From assembly GCF_029784135.1 (NCBI RefSeq), contig NC_073745.1:79113569-79177568 (forward strand): a DNA stretch of 64,000 bases, given 5' to 3'. Origin of the DNA: Toxorhynchites rutilus septentrionalis. Taxonomy: Eukaryota; Arthropoda; Insecta; Diptera; Culicidae. Below the pieces are notes generated by a model. It did not search any database, was not told the DNA's origin, and worked only from the letters and a program-made list of their open reading frames with translations. Below are positions 21,635-33,417 of the stretch, in pieces (position 1 is the stretch's first letter; every line of letters starts with the position of its first letter). The position numbers and the translations under genes are program-made.

Positions 21635-24600
21635 TATATATTTGACGAAATTGCACATCTCGGTCTTAGCCAAATAAATCATGTAAAAAATTTCCAAAAA
21701 TATTATCTAGACCTATTATTCACTAACATCACCGACGACTTTTGTGTGAATGAATCCATGACTCCTCTTTGGAAAAATGAAAAATTTCGCACAGCAATTG
21801 AATACTCAATCTTTATACATAATAGACAATTGCCCATCGACTGGGATTATGAAGAAATACCGGAATATAACAAGACGAACTTTGAAGCAATCAAATGTAG
21901 CCTACAAGCCATAGAATGGCAAACTTTACTAAACAGCGAGCGAGATGTCAACTTAACTGTACATATTCTTCACGAAATACTGAATAACATAATATCAGAA
22001 TTTGTGCCGAAGAAAAGAAGACGAAGAAATTCAACCAGCAAATATCCTATTTGGTTTAACGTTCAAATAAGAAATCTAAAGAATAAAAAACAAAAAGCAC
22101 ATAGAAAATACAAAATAGACAAAAGTCATCAAAATTTGCTGGAATATCAAAATATTTCCCAAGAATTAAATTTTGCAATTTAAAGTGCACACGAAGAGTA
22201 CAATAGAAATGTCGAAACTGAAGTCAAATCATTCCCGAAGAAATTCTTTAATTACGTAAAGTCTAAACTCAAAGGCAATAACTTCCCATCGCAGATGCAT
22301 CTCGATGAGGATGTGAGGAATTCTTCGAACGAAATTTGTAATCTCTTTGCAAATTTCTTTCAGGAAGTATATACCACATTTTCCGAAGAAAATCGCGATC
22401 GGGACTACTTTTCATTTTTACCGGAATATCCAAATGACATATCGGTGAACTATCTTTCACAACACGAAATATGCCATGCACTAAAAAAATTAGACGGAAC
22501 AAAAGGACCAGGATCTGATGGAATAGCACCTATATTCCTAAAGAACCTGGCTGAGGAACTCACCCTTCCCTTACATTGCATTTTCAATATGTCACTACAA
22601 ACTGGAATATTCCCAGAAAAATGGAAACAATCTTTTTTGGTACCTATCTTTAAATCAGGCGCTAAATCTGACGTACGTAATTATCGTGGAATTGCCATTA
22701 TCTCTTGCATTCCTAAACTATTCGAAGCAATAGTCAACGAAAAAGTCTTCCAACAAGTAAAGAATAGAATGTATGCAACATGGCTTCTTCAAAGGCCATT
22801 CAACTGCAACTAATCTGTTGGCTTTTGTGACTTTTATTTTGAATGCAATGGTAAATGGCAAACACGTAGATGCTCTTTACACTGAGTTCAGTAAAGCATT
22901 TGACCGCATCGACATTCCATTACTACTCTTCAAATTGCAGAAAAATTGGAATGGAAGAAAGACTCTTAAACTGGCTCAATTCTTATCTAACAAACCCTGA
23001 ACAAATTGTTCATTTTCAAAATTCTCTTTCAAATCCAGTAAAAGTCACTTCGGGAGTTCCACAAGGCTCTCATCTTGGTCCTCTTCTTTTCATTCTGTAC
23101 GTTAATGACATCTCCTTCGTTCTCAAGCGTATCAATGTACTTGTGTATGCCGACGACATGAAGCTTTTCGCGGAAATTGGAAATGAAAACGACATCGAAG
23201 CATTTCGAAACGAAATACATGTATTCCATACATGGTGTGATAAAAATCTACTAACACTGAATGTGAACTCTATAACATTTAGCAGAAAAAAACATGTACC
23301 AAATATTGTAATATGTCTTGGAAATCAAAATGTAGAAAAACGTGAAATAGTTAGAGATCTAGGCGTCGTCCTGGACTGTAAACTCACATTCATAGAACAC
23401 TACAACTCTGTAATGAATAAGGCGAATAGTGTATTAAGTTTTGTCAAACCCTTCTCACATAACTTCCAGGACTCAAACACAATAAAGCTTTTGTATATTA
23501 CATATGTAAGGCCTATTCTGGAATACTGTAACATCGTTTGGAACCCGTATATGGTCGTACATGAAGAACGCATCGAGTCAGTCCAGAAACAGTTTCTTCT
23601 ATTTGCACTTCGTAAACTCAACTGGATCTCATCTCCACTTCCTTCATATGAAGCACGCTGCAGGCTCATAAACATCCAAACACTAAAAGAACGCCGTGAA
23701 TTTGCAATGCTTTCTTTTGTTAATGACCTAATTTCGCAACGAAGTGCAGTCAGCTGAATTACTAGAAAAACTAAATTTCTATGTACCTGGGCGTCAACTA
23801 AGAACACGAAATTTGTTTCTAACCGAAACATCCAGAACAAATTATGCAAACAACGCCCCTGTCAATCGCATGATGCGTATATACAACCAGCACTGCGAAA
23901 TAATTGACACAACAATGAATGAAAAACAGCTGAAAACAAACATGTACCGCAAAAATAATATTTAACCTAAGAAAACATTGTAACATTAGTGTATAAGTAT
24001 GTAGTCTACATTTGTTTGACGAAATGAATAAATAAATAATGACAGAAAACAAACAATGTCAACTGCTTGGAAAAAGGCCGAATATTTGTCTCAGCAGAGA
24101 TTCATTACTAATACCCTAGCGCAAATATTTCCCTCCCACTATTTCTCTTCCTTGTTTATATTTATCATTGCGGCTGCATAATTTGCAACACCAAACAATC
24201 GTAGCTTAAAAAATAAGGCGATTACTGCATCGTTACAGGGCCAATGCACGCGGGAGCAGATACAAATGGGGTTTCAGCGTAGCGAAGATGAACTATTTTT
24301 ACGTACGGGCTACGAAATACGCACGCACTTACGCACACAAATATATCGAAGGCTTGAAGCAACATAATATACACACACTTATCTCCGTTTTGCGCTCTTC
24401 TCAACAGAAGCCCTTTCTGTTAATATTGCCAGTCTAGATTAGCTTAACTGTCATCCTTTGTGGAGAGAGTCTTCCTACCGTCATGCGAAACCAAATCACT
24501 GACAAAATTCCAGAACATTTATTTTCTTGGTGAGCTGACGCTAGCCTAGCTTGATGATTCCCCACACAATTCTGTAGCTCAGAACCTTAATCGAGACTGA

Positions 24601-25344
24601 ACGATTGCCTTCTTTCCTTGCTTGTTGAATTAGAGAGACTTCCAACTTCTTCAGTTCATTCGTCATTAACCTTCACAAAGGTCTTTGAAAAACTTTACTT
24701 TATCCATCATATTACTCCTCCACCCCCATTGCCTTGAGAAAGGCATTCGATCCCTCGCCGTCCAGCTCGCCCAGCAACGATGTTGTACAGTCGATTTCCT
24801 CACGAAGAATGAAAGTTTGCCTCAGCGAGATCAACTGTTTATACTCTAGCCAAATATTCCCCTTCGTTCTTCTTCTTTTCCTTTGTTAATGGAGACTTGA
24901 CATCTTACGATTTGCCCTCGTTACTCGTTATTAACAGCTCTGTTCGGGAAAGCACACAAATGGACAGAACAAATATACGAGGAAATGGGAATGCTTCCAA
25001 TTTTCAACAATTTAAACCATATACAGACTATGGGATTAAAATGTATAGCATATGAAAAAAATCGTAGGGAATTTCCGATTCGTTTGGTATGTAAGTCGCC
25101 AAAATCCGTTCGCGACAAAAATGGTTACTAACGTTAACTTTATCTCATAAAAACGTGACCTGTTTTCTGATTTGGCACCCTTAATGAAAGACGTAATTCT
25201 ACGTCAAAAATTAAGAAAAAAAAACCAAAAAGTCATCTAATTTTTTTTTGAGTTTTCAAGTATACAAATTTCCTCAAATAGTCTTTAAATAGTACTGCAA
25301 TTTGAAATGGTGCAGCGAACTCCTAAGACGAGTTGGAATGTTGC

Positions 25345-25620
25345 AACTCATTAACAGCAAAACCGATCAATCGGTCAAGAGCAAGGGAAAATAAAGTACT
25401 TCAATTATAGTGCACAAAGAACACGTAATCAAGCACAAGTAAGATCACGAGCGTTCCAAAGATTGCTCCGCTATCATAAATGCGCGTGGTAGTAATGCAC
25501 GAGCAAGTACTCAGTACGATTACTAGCGCTCAATTTTTCTGCATTATTTATAGACATGCAATTCTGCGTATACATCTGTTTGATACTAATCAAACAAGTA
25601 CTAAATAATCGAATAGATCA
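25345..25620 (+). repeat. dispersed repeat D, copy 1
   Basis: Direct diverged copy of 29325-29610. Shared words include 'cgatcaatcggtcaagagca', 'aaaataaagta', 'cataaatgcg' and 'tactcagtacg'. No coding capacity. It follows the family E right end after about 140 bp. Confidence 0.7.
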
Positions 25621-25626
25621 AATATA

Positions 25627-26570
25627 CACTCGACAAAAAATAGAGGAACACAGTGTGAGGTCTGAAATTTTAAGTGATTTTTGACATGATGTAACTTAGT
25701 GAAAAATCAACGCATATCGATGGGATGTACATCATTTTGAAGCTCAGGTACTAGAATATTTCATGTACATATTTTTATCTTGACGTGTATAGGTGTAGTG
25801 GGCATCAATATCGGGAAAAAATGAAACACCGATTTTTCTTTGTATTTTCAAAATTTTTTAGACTAAAACAATTGTTTGCTATCCAACTCAACAGCAAGTT
25901 CAATTAACTTTATTAACCAGATTTCATTTGGTTCCTAGAAAGTTCCTGTAGGACTTTCTTATACAAAGATATTAAGGTTTGAATGAAAAATTACCCCTTC
26001 ATCTTTGATAATGAATTATTCAATAAACAACCATCGCACCGCAAATCGAAAGGCATTTTTGAAAATTACAATAAATTCTGCACAAGTATAATTTGTTACT
26101 TTGACGAGAACAAAGTTATTGAAATTTTTTTGCATCGGTTTAAAAAAAAGTGCAAAAAACATGATTTTTATAGTGCTTTACAAAATTCACTGTAATTCTG
26201 CAAATATCGCAGTAAATTCAAATGTTTGTAGGAAAATGTTTGTTCGTTCTCATGCGATTTTCTTTCTAGGAATGAAAGTTGGTTGATAAGGTTAATAGGA
26301 TTTACTGTTGAGTTGATTAGCAAAAAAAAATTGTGTTAGTCCACAAAATCTTTGAACAAACTGAAAGAAATCGATTTTTTATTTCTTCTCGGTATTGTTG
26401 TCCACTACTAGATAAAATTATGTACTTAAAATATTGTGATACTTGAAAGTGGTAGCTACAAAATGATGTATATTCCATCGATATGCGTTGATTTTTAACG
26501 TAGTTACAGCATGTCAAAAACCACTTTGAATTTTCGACTTTGCACTCTGTTCCTCTAATTTTTTGACGTG
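25627..26570. mobile_element. MITE with about 150-bp or longer diverged inverted arms
   Basis: The left end CACTCGACAAAAAATAGAGG follows TA. The right end, reverse-complemented, starts CACGTCAAAAAATTAGAGGA. Both arms continue with 'aaaaatcaacgcatatcgat' and 'tacatcattttg'. Complementarity resumes inwards (25880-25935 against 26235-26320, both with 'caactcaacag'), so most of the roughly 945-bp element could fold back. A lone end of the same type lies at 27890-27907. No transposase is encoded. Confidence 0.75.
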
Positions 26571-26850
26571 GGACTACGTCTAACCGGAATATATGGAGGG
26601 TAAAATGAAAACCTAAACACAGAACATGCAAGAAAAAATGAAAGATTTCGAATGCTTATAGCTCTAACATTTCGTACTGGATAGGAGAGATGTTTGCATC
26701 ACTTGATAGGGAATATTTCTACGCATCTATCGCAACTAACAAAATGTTGTTTTTCATTAGATAAACAATTGAATAACTGTAAAATATTAGGCGTTATCTA
26801 AACGCCCTAACTGCATCGTTTTGATTGGCAAGATTTACGGTTTCCCTAAC
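26565..26850 (+). repeat. repeat superfamily F end, instance 1
   Basis: Starts with the palindrome GACGTGGGACTACGTC and continues with blocks shared with 28690-28815 ('ttcgaatgcttata', 'ggaatatttctacgc') and, more distantly, with 30058 and 56757. It leads into the tandem units at 26840. Confidence 0.55.
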
Positions 26851-27440
26851 ACAGCCATCAAAACCAAGCAGCCTTGGGGAAATCGGCATTGCAAATACAT
26901 GAAAGTAGGGGGACTTTTGTTCTCATCGAAAAATGTTCCCTAACACAGACTTTAAAACCAAGCAGCGAAATCGGCATTGCAAGCACACGAAAGAGCCTAG
27001 AGGCGAGTGAACTGAAAAGTTTAAACCCTCTTAAAGCCAAAAAGAAGAAAAAGAACACACGAAAGTAGGGGGAGCTTTTGTTCCCACCGAAATGTGTTCC
27101 CTAATAGAGATTTCTAAACCAAGGTGCCTGGAGAAATCGGTATTTCAAATTCATGCAAGTCGGGGGTATTTTTGTTCCGACTGGAATGTGTTTCCCTAAC
27201 ACAGACTTCAAATCCATGAAGCGTGGGGAAATCGGCATTGCGAATTCATACAAATCGGGGGTATTTTTGTTCCGATTGAAATGTGTTTCCCTAACACAGA
27301 CTTCAAAACCGAGGTTTCTGGGGAAATCGGCTCTGCAAATAAATGCAAACTGCGAGTACTTTTGTCCTCGCTTGCCTTTGTGCAGAGTGGAATATGTCTG
27401 TCCTAACATGATCTTCTAAACTTAGGAACCTGGGAAAATC
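26840..27440 (+). repeat. tandem array of about 94-bp units
   Basis: About five to six diverged units, each with 'ttccctaacacagac', '(c)aaaacca', 'ggggaaatcggcattgcaaa', 'catgaaagtaggggg' and 'ttttgttc'. Two more units lie at 30345-30510 and a remnant at 57045-57095, always inside the same repeat superfamily. Confidence 0.8.
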
Positions 27441-27563
27441 GTGCAGCCACTAGAAGCGAATGAACTTCCCAGTTTCAAGCAAATTCGAGATTCGAGAAGT
27501 ATGTACACTTTTGGGATGTAAACTTCAGAGGGAAATGTAAAATAAAATAATCGTTTGATAATT

Positions 27564-27612
27564 TTTTTTGTCTTTATTGGAAAGATTTTCAGCCTTAGGC
27601 TGGTTCATCAAA
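27564..27612 (-). mobile_element. minimal 5'-truncated LINE tail (about 49 bp)
   Basis: The minus strand reads 'gatgaaccagcctaaggctg', then 'aaaatctttccaataaagac' and poly-A. This is a retroposon 3' end with a polyadenylation signal. It is flanked by a 12-bp direct repeat, CGTTTGATAATT, at 27552-27563 and 27613-27624. The target duplication shows it arrived by target-primed reverse transcription and was severely 5'-truncated. Confidence 0.8.
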
Positions 27613-27889
27613 CGTTTGATAATTCTTCCGTACATATATTTTGTTCTAGTCATCATACCAAACGTAAAAAGTCCGTCATTAAATTTACTTGTAACGAAGA
27701 ACAATCAATCACAATAAATGAATTGACTTTACACGGCATTTGTTCATTTTTTTCACTCACAGAGCAATTATATTGAACTCAATTGAATTTGGAAACTGTT
27801 TCATTCAATCAAGAATTTAATCAATACAAACGAATGATTGCTAAGCTAAGGTAGTTCCACGTGAACCTTGCGGTTATATCATAGATATA

Positions 27890-28429
27890 ACCCACTAATT
27901 TTTTGTCGGGTGTAGATAGACTCGTATTTCCAAATGTTGATTTCAAAAACACTTTTTCAACAGTACATTTTATACTTAATGTATGTTTGCACTCCAAAAT
28001 AAGTCTTCAACTAATTTTTCGAAGAACGCTTGCAACGTAAGCTCCGCCCTTGGAAAAATAATACGCTCTCTCTAGGCTATGAATGGCGCATTCTCTAGAC
28101 TCTCTGGACTAATCGTTATTTGTTTCTTTAATCCAGTGTAGATCAGTTGCACTAAGATGCAACAGTTCCTCAGTTTTGATACTTTTCATTAAGAATTCAA
28201 AATATTTTTACTCTTAAATAAACTGTTATTCTTACGAAGTTTTGGACGCTTATTTGAAGTAGGCGGTGTTGGCGTGTTGCGCCGTGTCCAGTACCGTGTT
28301 CATACAATACAGTACATGTCATTGTCCGGGTAGGCCCAATTGTTCGGAAAATTACATCCGTACAGAAGCAAGAGTAGCGACATTTAGTTGCCGCAGCTAC
28401 TTATTTTTTTATTATTTTTATTAATTTTT
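27890..28429. other. unassigned stretch, possibly LTR-like
   Basis: 27890-27907 is a lone MITE end (TTTTTTGTCGGGTGTA). 28060-28330 has a CT-rich start, an AATAAA at about 28218 and a GT-rich stretch after it, an arrangement that could be a solo LTR. I found neither TG..CA ends nor a target duplication, so this stays a suggestion. Confidence 0.2.
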
Positions 28430-28815
28430 GACGTAGAACTACGTCTTTCACGGAGGGTGCCAAATCAGAAAACAGGTCACGTTTTTATGGAATAAAGTTA
28501 ACGTTAATAACTATTTTCACTGTGAACGAATTCTCATGATTTGCATACCGATCGAATCGGAAATTCTCTAAGATTTGTTTGATATGCTATACATTACAAT
28601 TCGCTAATCTCTAAACGGTTCAAATTCATGAAAACTGGAAGAACTTCCATTTTCCCATACATTTGTTCTGCCGATTTGTGTGCTAACCCTTCCCGTATTT
28701 CGAATGCTTATAACTCGAACATATCATAACAGATCGGAAAGGTGTTTGCATCAATTGATAGGAAATATTTCTACGCGTCCATCACAAATAATAAAATGTT
28801 ATTTTTCATGAGATG
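28430..28815 (-). repeat. family E/F right end, inverted copy
   Basis: Begins with the perfect palindrome GACGTAGAACTACGTC. It then gives the reverse complement of the family E right end ('gtgccaaatcagaaaacagg', 'tcacgtttttatgg', 'aaagttaacgttaataa'). 28690-28815 matches 26645-26765. It links the E and F repeat types. Confidence 0.65.
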
Positions 28816-29324
28816 AACGAACACCTAGAAAATAAGAACATAATTAATACTTCCCATTTTAACACACCGTACCCACTGTGCGAGACCATAGACAGGAGAT
28901 AAAACACGCCTTGTTGACAATACACAGACACAATAAAACACATTGTAAATATGAAGACCAGAGAAAACAAAGAGTAGCAAAATAGAAACGAGACAAGATT
29001 GAATTACTAAGAGCGAACGGAAGTGTTTCATAAGTTTAATTCGCGAAAAGTGGTTTGAAAAATCTGTGGAGACGATTTACGTTCGGTTAAAGTGATTGAA
29101 GAAGGTGTCGCAATCAACATATAAGTACTGCGGCAATCAGTGCTTGAACAATATGAAAACATCGTAATTTTTCATTAATCAAATCTACAACTTACAATGA
29201 TTCAAAATTGTTCAAACCCAATAAGCAAAAAACAATAGGATTGTTGGCTAGGAAAACAAAAATACGTTTACTTTAAATTAAACTGGAGCAGCCTTTGCGA
29301 GACAATTAGAACTAGATTCTGGCC

Positions 29325-29610
29325 AGCAAAACGATCAATCGGTCAAGAGCAAGAGAAAATAAAGTATACCAACTATGTGCATTAAGAACAACTAACCAAA
29401 CAAAAATAAGATCATGAGCATTCCAATGATCGTTCCGCTAGCATAAATGCGTGTGATCGTAATGCATGAACTGGTGTACTCAGTACGGTTACTAGCACTC
29501 AGTTGAGCATGTTTACATTGTTAATACATATGTAATTCCACGTTTACATCTGCTGAATCAGTTTCATTCAATGTAGATCAAATCTATATCATACATATAT
29601 TACATCCGCT
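29325..29610 (+). repeat. dispersed repeat D, copy 2
   Basis: Direct diverged copy of 25345-25620, with the same order of shared words. The spacing to the neighbouring E/F end differs, so the two copies are not a simple segmental duplication. Confidence 0.7.
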
Positions 29611-30344
29611 TACAACTTTTTTCATGCAATAAATTAAATTACCGCGCGAGTAACACAATTTCTAGAAAAAGTGTATTTTTCATATATTTTAGATTCCAGT
29701 AACAAATCCCGAGTTGGGGTCCATATTCCAGGTTTTTGGAAGAACCACTTATTTCAGACAAATGCAAATGGCGATTTGGAATATGTGCCTATAATTATTT
29801 ACAAACAGGCTTGCATAATGATGAAATTTCACAATACAGACCAATTTGGATATTTTCTCTTGCTAGCCATGAACCTGTATGGGTTACACAGCTTTGGTAC
29901 TATTCAATGTTATCTTTTTTGGTGCGTTTTTATTGACAGTTTCATTGGACTTAAGCCATATTAAGAATGCTGACAGTTGAAAAAAAATGATTATATTTTT
30001 TTCTTGCGACTGTCATTTCACATATTTTTAATTTTAATAGGTATTACCGTATTTTTTGACGTAGGATTACGTCTTTCGGGAACATATGGGGGTACAAATT
30101 GAAAAACGAAAATCGATCGCATCGTGAAAAATGTCGAATTTCAAACGCTTATTGCTCAGTCATTTCATGATTGATGAGATTTTTGCATCGAACGATTTCG
30201 GCACTCTATAACAATTTTTCACCTTGAATAAAATAATATATATCATGTAATTAACCATCGAACAATTGAAAAATCTTAACCTCTATACTAACAGAAAAAA
30301 CCCACATCTGATTGGTCGAAATTTACGAGACATCCACTAACACT

Positions 30345-30510
30345 AACAGAGACATCCAAACCAAGCTGCCTGGGGAAATCGGCATTGCAAATACATGAAA
30401 GTAGGGGGAGCTTTTGTTCTCACCGAAAAGTGTTCCCTAACAGAGACATCCAAACCAAGCTGCCCGAGAGAAATCGGCATTGCAAATATATACAAGTCGG
30501 GGGCATTTTT
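30345..30510 (+). repeat. two 94-bp type tandem units
   Basis: Two units with 'aacagagacatccaaaccaa', 'gaaatcggcattgcaaata' and 'gggg'. Same family as 26840-27440. Confidence 0.8.
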
Positions 30511-31177
30511 ATATTGCAAGTAAGGTGAGTGATACGATTAATTCAAGTAAATAAAATTTAAATTTGGAACTTTAAAGTTGGTTGCTTCGTGAAATTTTAT
30601 ATCAATGACCGATCGTGTATTGGATCGTGTGTAAGTGTAAAATTGTATATGGTAGCAGTTGTGTTAAAAAGCAGTTGTGTGACGAAACGATTTATTTCAA
30701 TTTTCATAAATAAATTTTCATCCAAGGAATGTTTATATGGCGAAAAAGATTGGAAAAGTGAAGAAATATTAGAAAATGTGGTGTTGTTAGTCCAATTAAA
30801 ATTCACATTGGGTTGATTAAACACTCAGAAAGTAAACATTATAAAAGAAAATTACCATTTCATTTAAAATATGTTTTCTCTATATTAAAACAACATGTTT
30901 TTACTAATGAGAAAAATTGATAATTGTGTTCGGTATCGGTATATATCTTATATTACATTGGTGAGTTTTTTTTCTCTTTATTTCATCCATAAATAACACA
31001 GGAGCCATCTCGTCTAGGATCATAGAGGGCGGTTTTCATCATATCTCGTTCCACTTCGGTATCTTTCATCTGATACGCACCATTCAACAACTGTTTACCT
31101 TCCTTCTATCATCATCACTCGGTAAACACTGGTAGAGTGAACAAAGATTACCGAACAGCCGAACAACCGAACAAAAC

Positions 31178-31213
31178 GGCCCTTTTCAGGGCCAACAAAT
31201 CATTATCAAAGAG
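31178..31213 (+). promoter_or_regulatory. histone mRNA 3' stem-loop and HDE inside a repeat, copy 1
   Basis: GGCCCTTTTCAGGGCC (31178-31193) is a perfect metazoan histone stem-loop: a 6-bp stem, a 4-nt loop TTTC, A-rich 5' flank and 'aacaaat' after it. A purine-rich AAAGAG at 31208-31213 lies at the place of the histone downstream element that pairs with U7 snRNA. No histone reading frame lies upstream; 31000-31170 is non-coding but reads like a shortened untranslated region. The known role is SLBP/U7-dependent 3' cleavage of histone mRNA. Function here is unproven. Confidence 0.75.
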
Positions 31214-31729
31214 TTTTACGATGTAATTCTTCAAGCATATCAGTGTTCAGTTAATTTGAAAGAGAAAATTTTTTATAATGAGAATGATGTGTTTCATGAT
31301 AGAAAACAAATCTTAAACATCACTGCGCTGTTTGCTTGCATTGTGTCGAAAATTGCAAAAGTAGCGTCACTAAAACCCGTTTAAACTGTGAAGCAGGCTA
31401 TAGATCGTCGTGGAAAATTATTACACGAATTTAATTATTATATAAGTTTCTTCTAACATTAAAAAATATGAATATGGAGTTTTTATATACCAATTTTGAG
31501 TGCATATTTTTTCTTTGTTTCAGAAATTGCATTGGACTTGATGAAAAGAAATTTTGTAATACTTCCGGATCATTAAAAGTTCAAAAACGCTTTGTTGAGA
31601 TATTCAGGAGTAATTTTTCGAGTATCTCAATGCAAAACAAACATTAATACCAATTAAAAAATTTGAATAATTTTGAATAAATTTTTGAACAATTTTTTTG
31701 AAAGAATGCTTTCTCCGAATAATATCATG

Positions 31730-32530
31730 CATTATTTGCCATTGTCATTTTTATCTGTGGTAATTATCGCGGCTTGTCACACCCACGGTGTAAGCTGAAA
31801 TCAATACCACCCCCGCTAGCGCAATGTAAGCGAAACCAGATGCTGCCAAACCGAATAAATCATACCAGGAGCAATAGAATCAACACATTTATTACGATAT
31901 TCACACGAATCGACACAATATGTTCCCTGTCGCGCTCAGAATCACGATGGCATTTCCAACAAATCATCCCTTAATGGCTCCCGAGACTTTACCACCGCAA
32001 GCAATCGAAACACACAACCGTCCACAAATTGCGCGCGCTATATTCACCTGAAGCGACGACTTCTCCACCCACCCAGGCCCTCAAGCATCTCGATTGCTGG
32101 TGATGATGAGAAACCGAGACCGAGTTTTGTTTTGCTTACTCGACCTAATTACCATTGACATTCCCACTTCCCCCGTAACCGCCGGAAAGGTCGCTCGGTA
32201 CGCACAAGGTATACGCTACCAATGCTTTATTTGTTCGCTCGTTCGGCATCCGGCCCAGTTTAGGACCGCCAAAGAGCCACAACTACAACAAAAAATAGGT
32301 CGACGCAAGTGAGTGGATTCTCTTGTTGCAACGAAGCCACCGCTTGCGACCTCTCACTCGGCAGCGACAAAGAGCGCACTGCGGGTGTGAAAAAGCAGTT
32401 TCTTGGTTAGTTTGATCTGGTTAAGACTCTCCAAGTGCCTTCCTCCTTCTTCCTTGGTTTTCTTGGCTCGGTTTGTGCCCAACCGTGCGATAACGATTCA
32501 ACAACAAACCGGTGCACATTCTTGAAAAAA
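31730..32530. other. GC-richer unique-looking region
   Basis: Unlike its AT-rich flanks this stretch is rich in CpG and mixed sequence and shares nothing with other parts of the window. No frame is convincing. It could be a host promoter or 5' untranslated exon, possibly on the minus strand. No splice or core-promoter signal is clear enough to call. Confidence 0.3.
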
Positions 32531-33160
32531 AATTCCTGAGCACAATCAGAATCACTTCAAAACATTTGTTTTTGCTAATCTACGAGCAATCCGGATGACT
32601 CCACTTCTCTAAATTGCGTGCTCGCAAACGTATTTCTTTCTGATGCAATGCTACTGGTGCCGATTGAAAGCTTTGAAATTGATGGATTCTACGTAGAGCA
32701 ACGATTATTACATACTTCAGTTCCGATACAATAGCTGTTTGGTAGATACTCACAGTGCACTTTTATAATCTTGTTTGTTTGAAGTACATAAAAAAAATTC
32801 CTTAATCATGTCTGCCAGTCTGTCATCACGTTAGAAGTACGAAAAGGTACCGCGTACGCGATAACAGCGCTGCGCTGATAAGACCATACTTTTTCAGTGA
32901 ACATAAGTGACGTCCGTAATTTTTATTTTTTGGGGGGCTTCGATAGCACAACTAGCTACTATCTTATCAGGGTTCCCGATGCGGAAATGCGAAAAATCAA
33001 TCAGTTACACGGCCCACGAAGGAGATTAGAGAATGGTTTTCTTAGTTGAAATATATGGTTTGTTTTTTATCGAAATCAATAGCGGAAACGGAAACTAAGC
33101 GTTCGAAAGTTCAATGTTTTGGGTTCTGTACGAAATTTTTTTCGCTGTTAGCAGGTAATA
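32531..33160. other. unassigned AT-rich flank of the Tc3-like element
   Basis: No gene or repeat is recognised. It ends at the TA target site (33159-33160). Confidence 0.4.
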
Positions 33161-33341
33161 CAGTGGTAGACATTCGTTTAACCACACCCCATTTTTCCTC
33201 AATATTTTTAAAAATAAGTCAATTCTTTGTACAGTTTTGCTCATAAAAGACAATTATTGTTTATTTTCATCGAATTCATTCTAAAAAAAAGTATAAATTC
33301 ACTTTTTGTTTTCTAAGTAATTCAAATATGTGGAATCAGGG

Positions 33342-33361
33342 TGGACATTCGTTTAGCCGCA
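33342..33361 (+). repeat. internal copy of the Tc3-like terminal motif
   Basis: Repeats the terminal motif GTGGNAGACATTCGTTTA..C in slightly changed form about 180 bp inside the left end. Long Tc3 ends carry such a second transposase-binding site. Confidence 0.6.
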
Positions 33362-33417
33362 TCCTAAAATTTCAATAAAAGAAAATTTGTGCGGCAAATT
33401 TCGAGTCCAATCGGTGG

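Larger units (their letters stand above)
19573..24036 (+). pseudogene. LINE B: non-LTR retrotransposon split by ITmD37E
   Basis: This is a Jockey/CR1-group retroposon. 19636-20000 encodes an unplaced, possibly ORF1-like part (TTAVCIRGITRTSASVMLAA). An endonuclease part follows at about 20080-20350 (FEHVWAKLSIAGEVYIFAAV, then LHIYGDFNQNKA). The ITmD37E copy at 20356-21634 cuts the gene, which resumes with INHVKNFQKYYLDLLFTNI. RT motifs are RNYRGIAIISCIPKLFEAI (near 22680), FSKAFDRIDIPLLLFKL (motif A, 22890), SGVPQGSHLGPLLFILYVND (motif B, 23055) and VYADDMKLFAEI (motif C, 23143). The thumb ends near 23965. Several frameshifts and stops make it inactive. The 3' end carries aataaataaataatg near 24036. 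The empty site is visible in the family E copy at 38262-38290, where 'acgaagccctta' continues directly to 'gaaaataaacaatg'. Confidence 0.85.
18966..25207 (+). mobile_element. family E repeat, instance 1 (interrupted by LINE B)
   Basis: The left end ('acgaggttgtgttcaagatt', 'cgaccgcattgttgacgtag') matches the left end of the copy at 33719. The right end ('ttaatgaaagacgtaattct', 'acgtcaaaaa', to 25207) matches the one at 39262. Shared internal blocks include 19190-19440 with 37880-38130, and 24800-25205 with 38826-39262. Removing LINE B (about 19573-24036) leaves about 1.8 kb without coding capacity. A near-palindrome GACGTAG-NN-CTACGTC stands by both ends. The superfamily is not one I can name. 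Confidence 0.65.
30058..31260 (+). repeat. repeat superfamily F, instance 2 (with histone 3' signal)
   Basis: Starts with the palindrome GACGTAGGATTACGTC and matches 56757-58180 block by block: 'tttcaaacgcttattgctca', two 94-bp type units, 'atcaatgaccgatcgtgtat', 'ggaaaagtgaagaaatatta', 'gaaaaattgataattgtgtt' and the block around the histone stem-loop at 31178. The distance between blocks differs from instance 3 because that copy holds a SINE. No open reading frame of note. Confidence 0.75.

Noticed and set aside
26840..27440. CRISPR-like array
   Set aside because: Units are long, diverged and contiguous without unique spacers, and the sequence is clearly eukaryotic.
28060..28330. Solo LTR of a BEL/Pao or copia element
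   Set aside because: Only a CT-rich start and AATAAA are visible; no TG..CA ends, target duplication or second copy, so it is kept only as a low-confidence note.
29671..29964. 97-codon frame in AT-rich DNA
   Set aside because: No domain pattern, and an overlapping frame of similar length exists; treated as chance.
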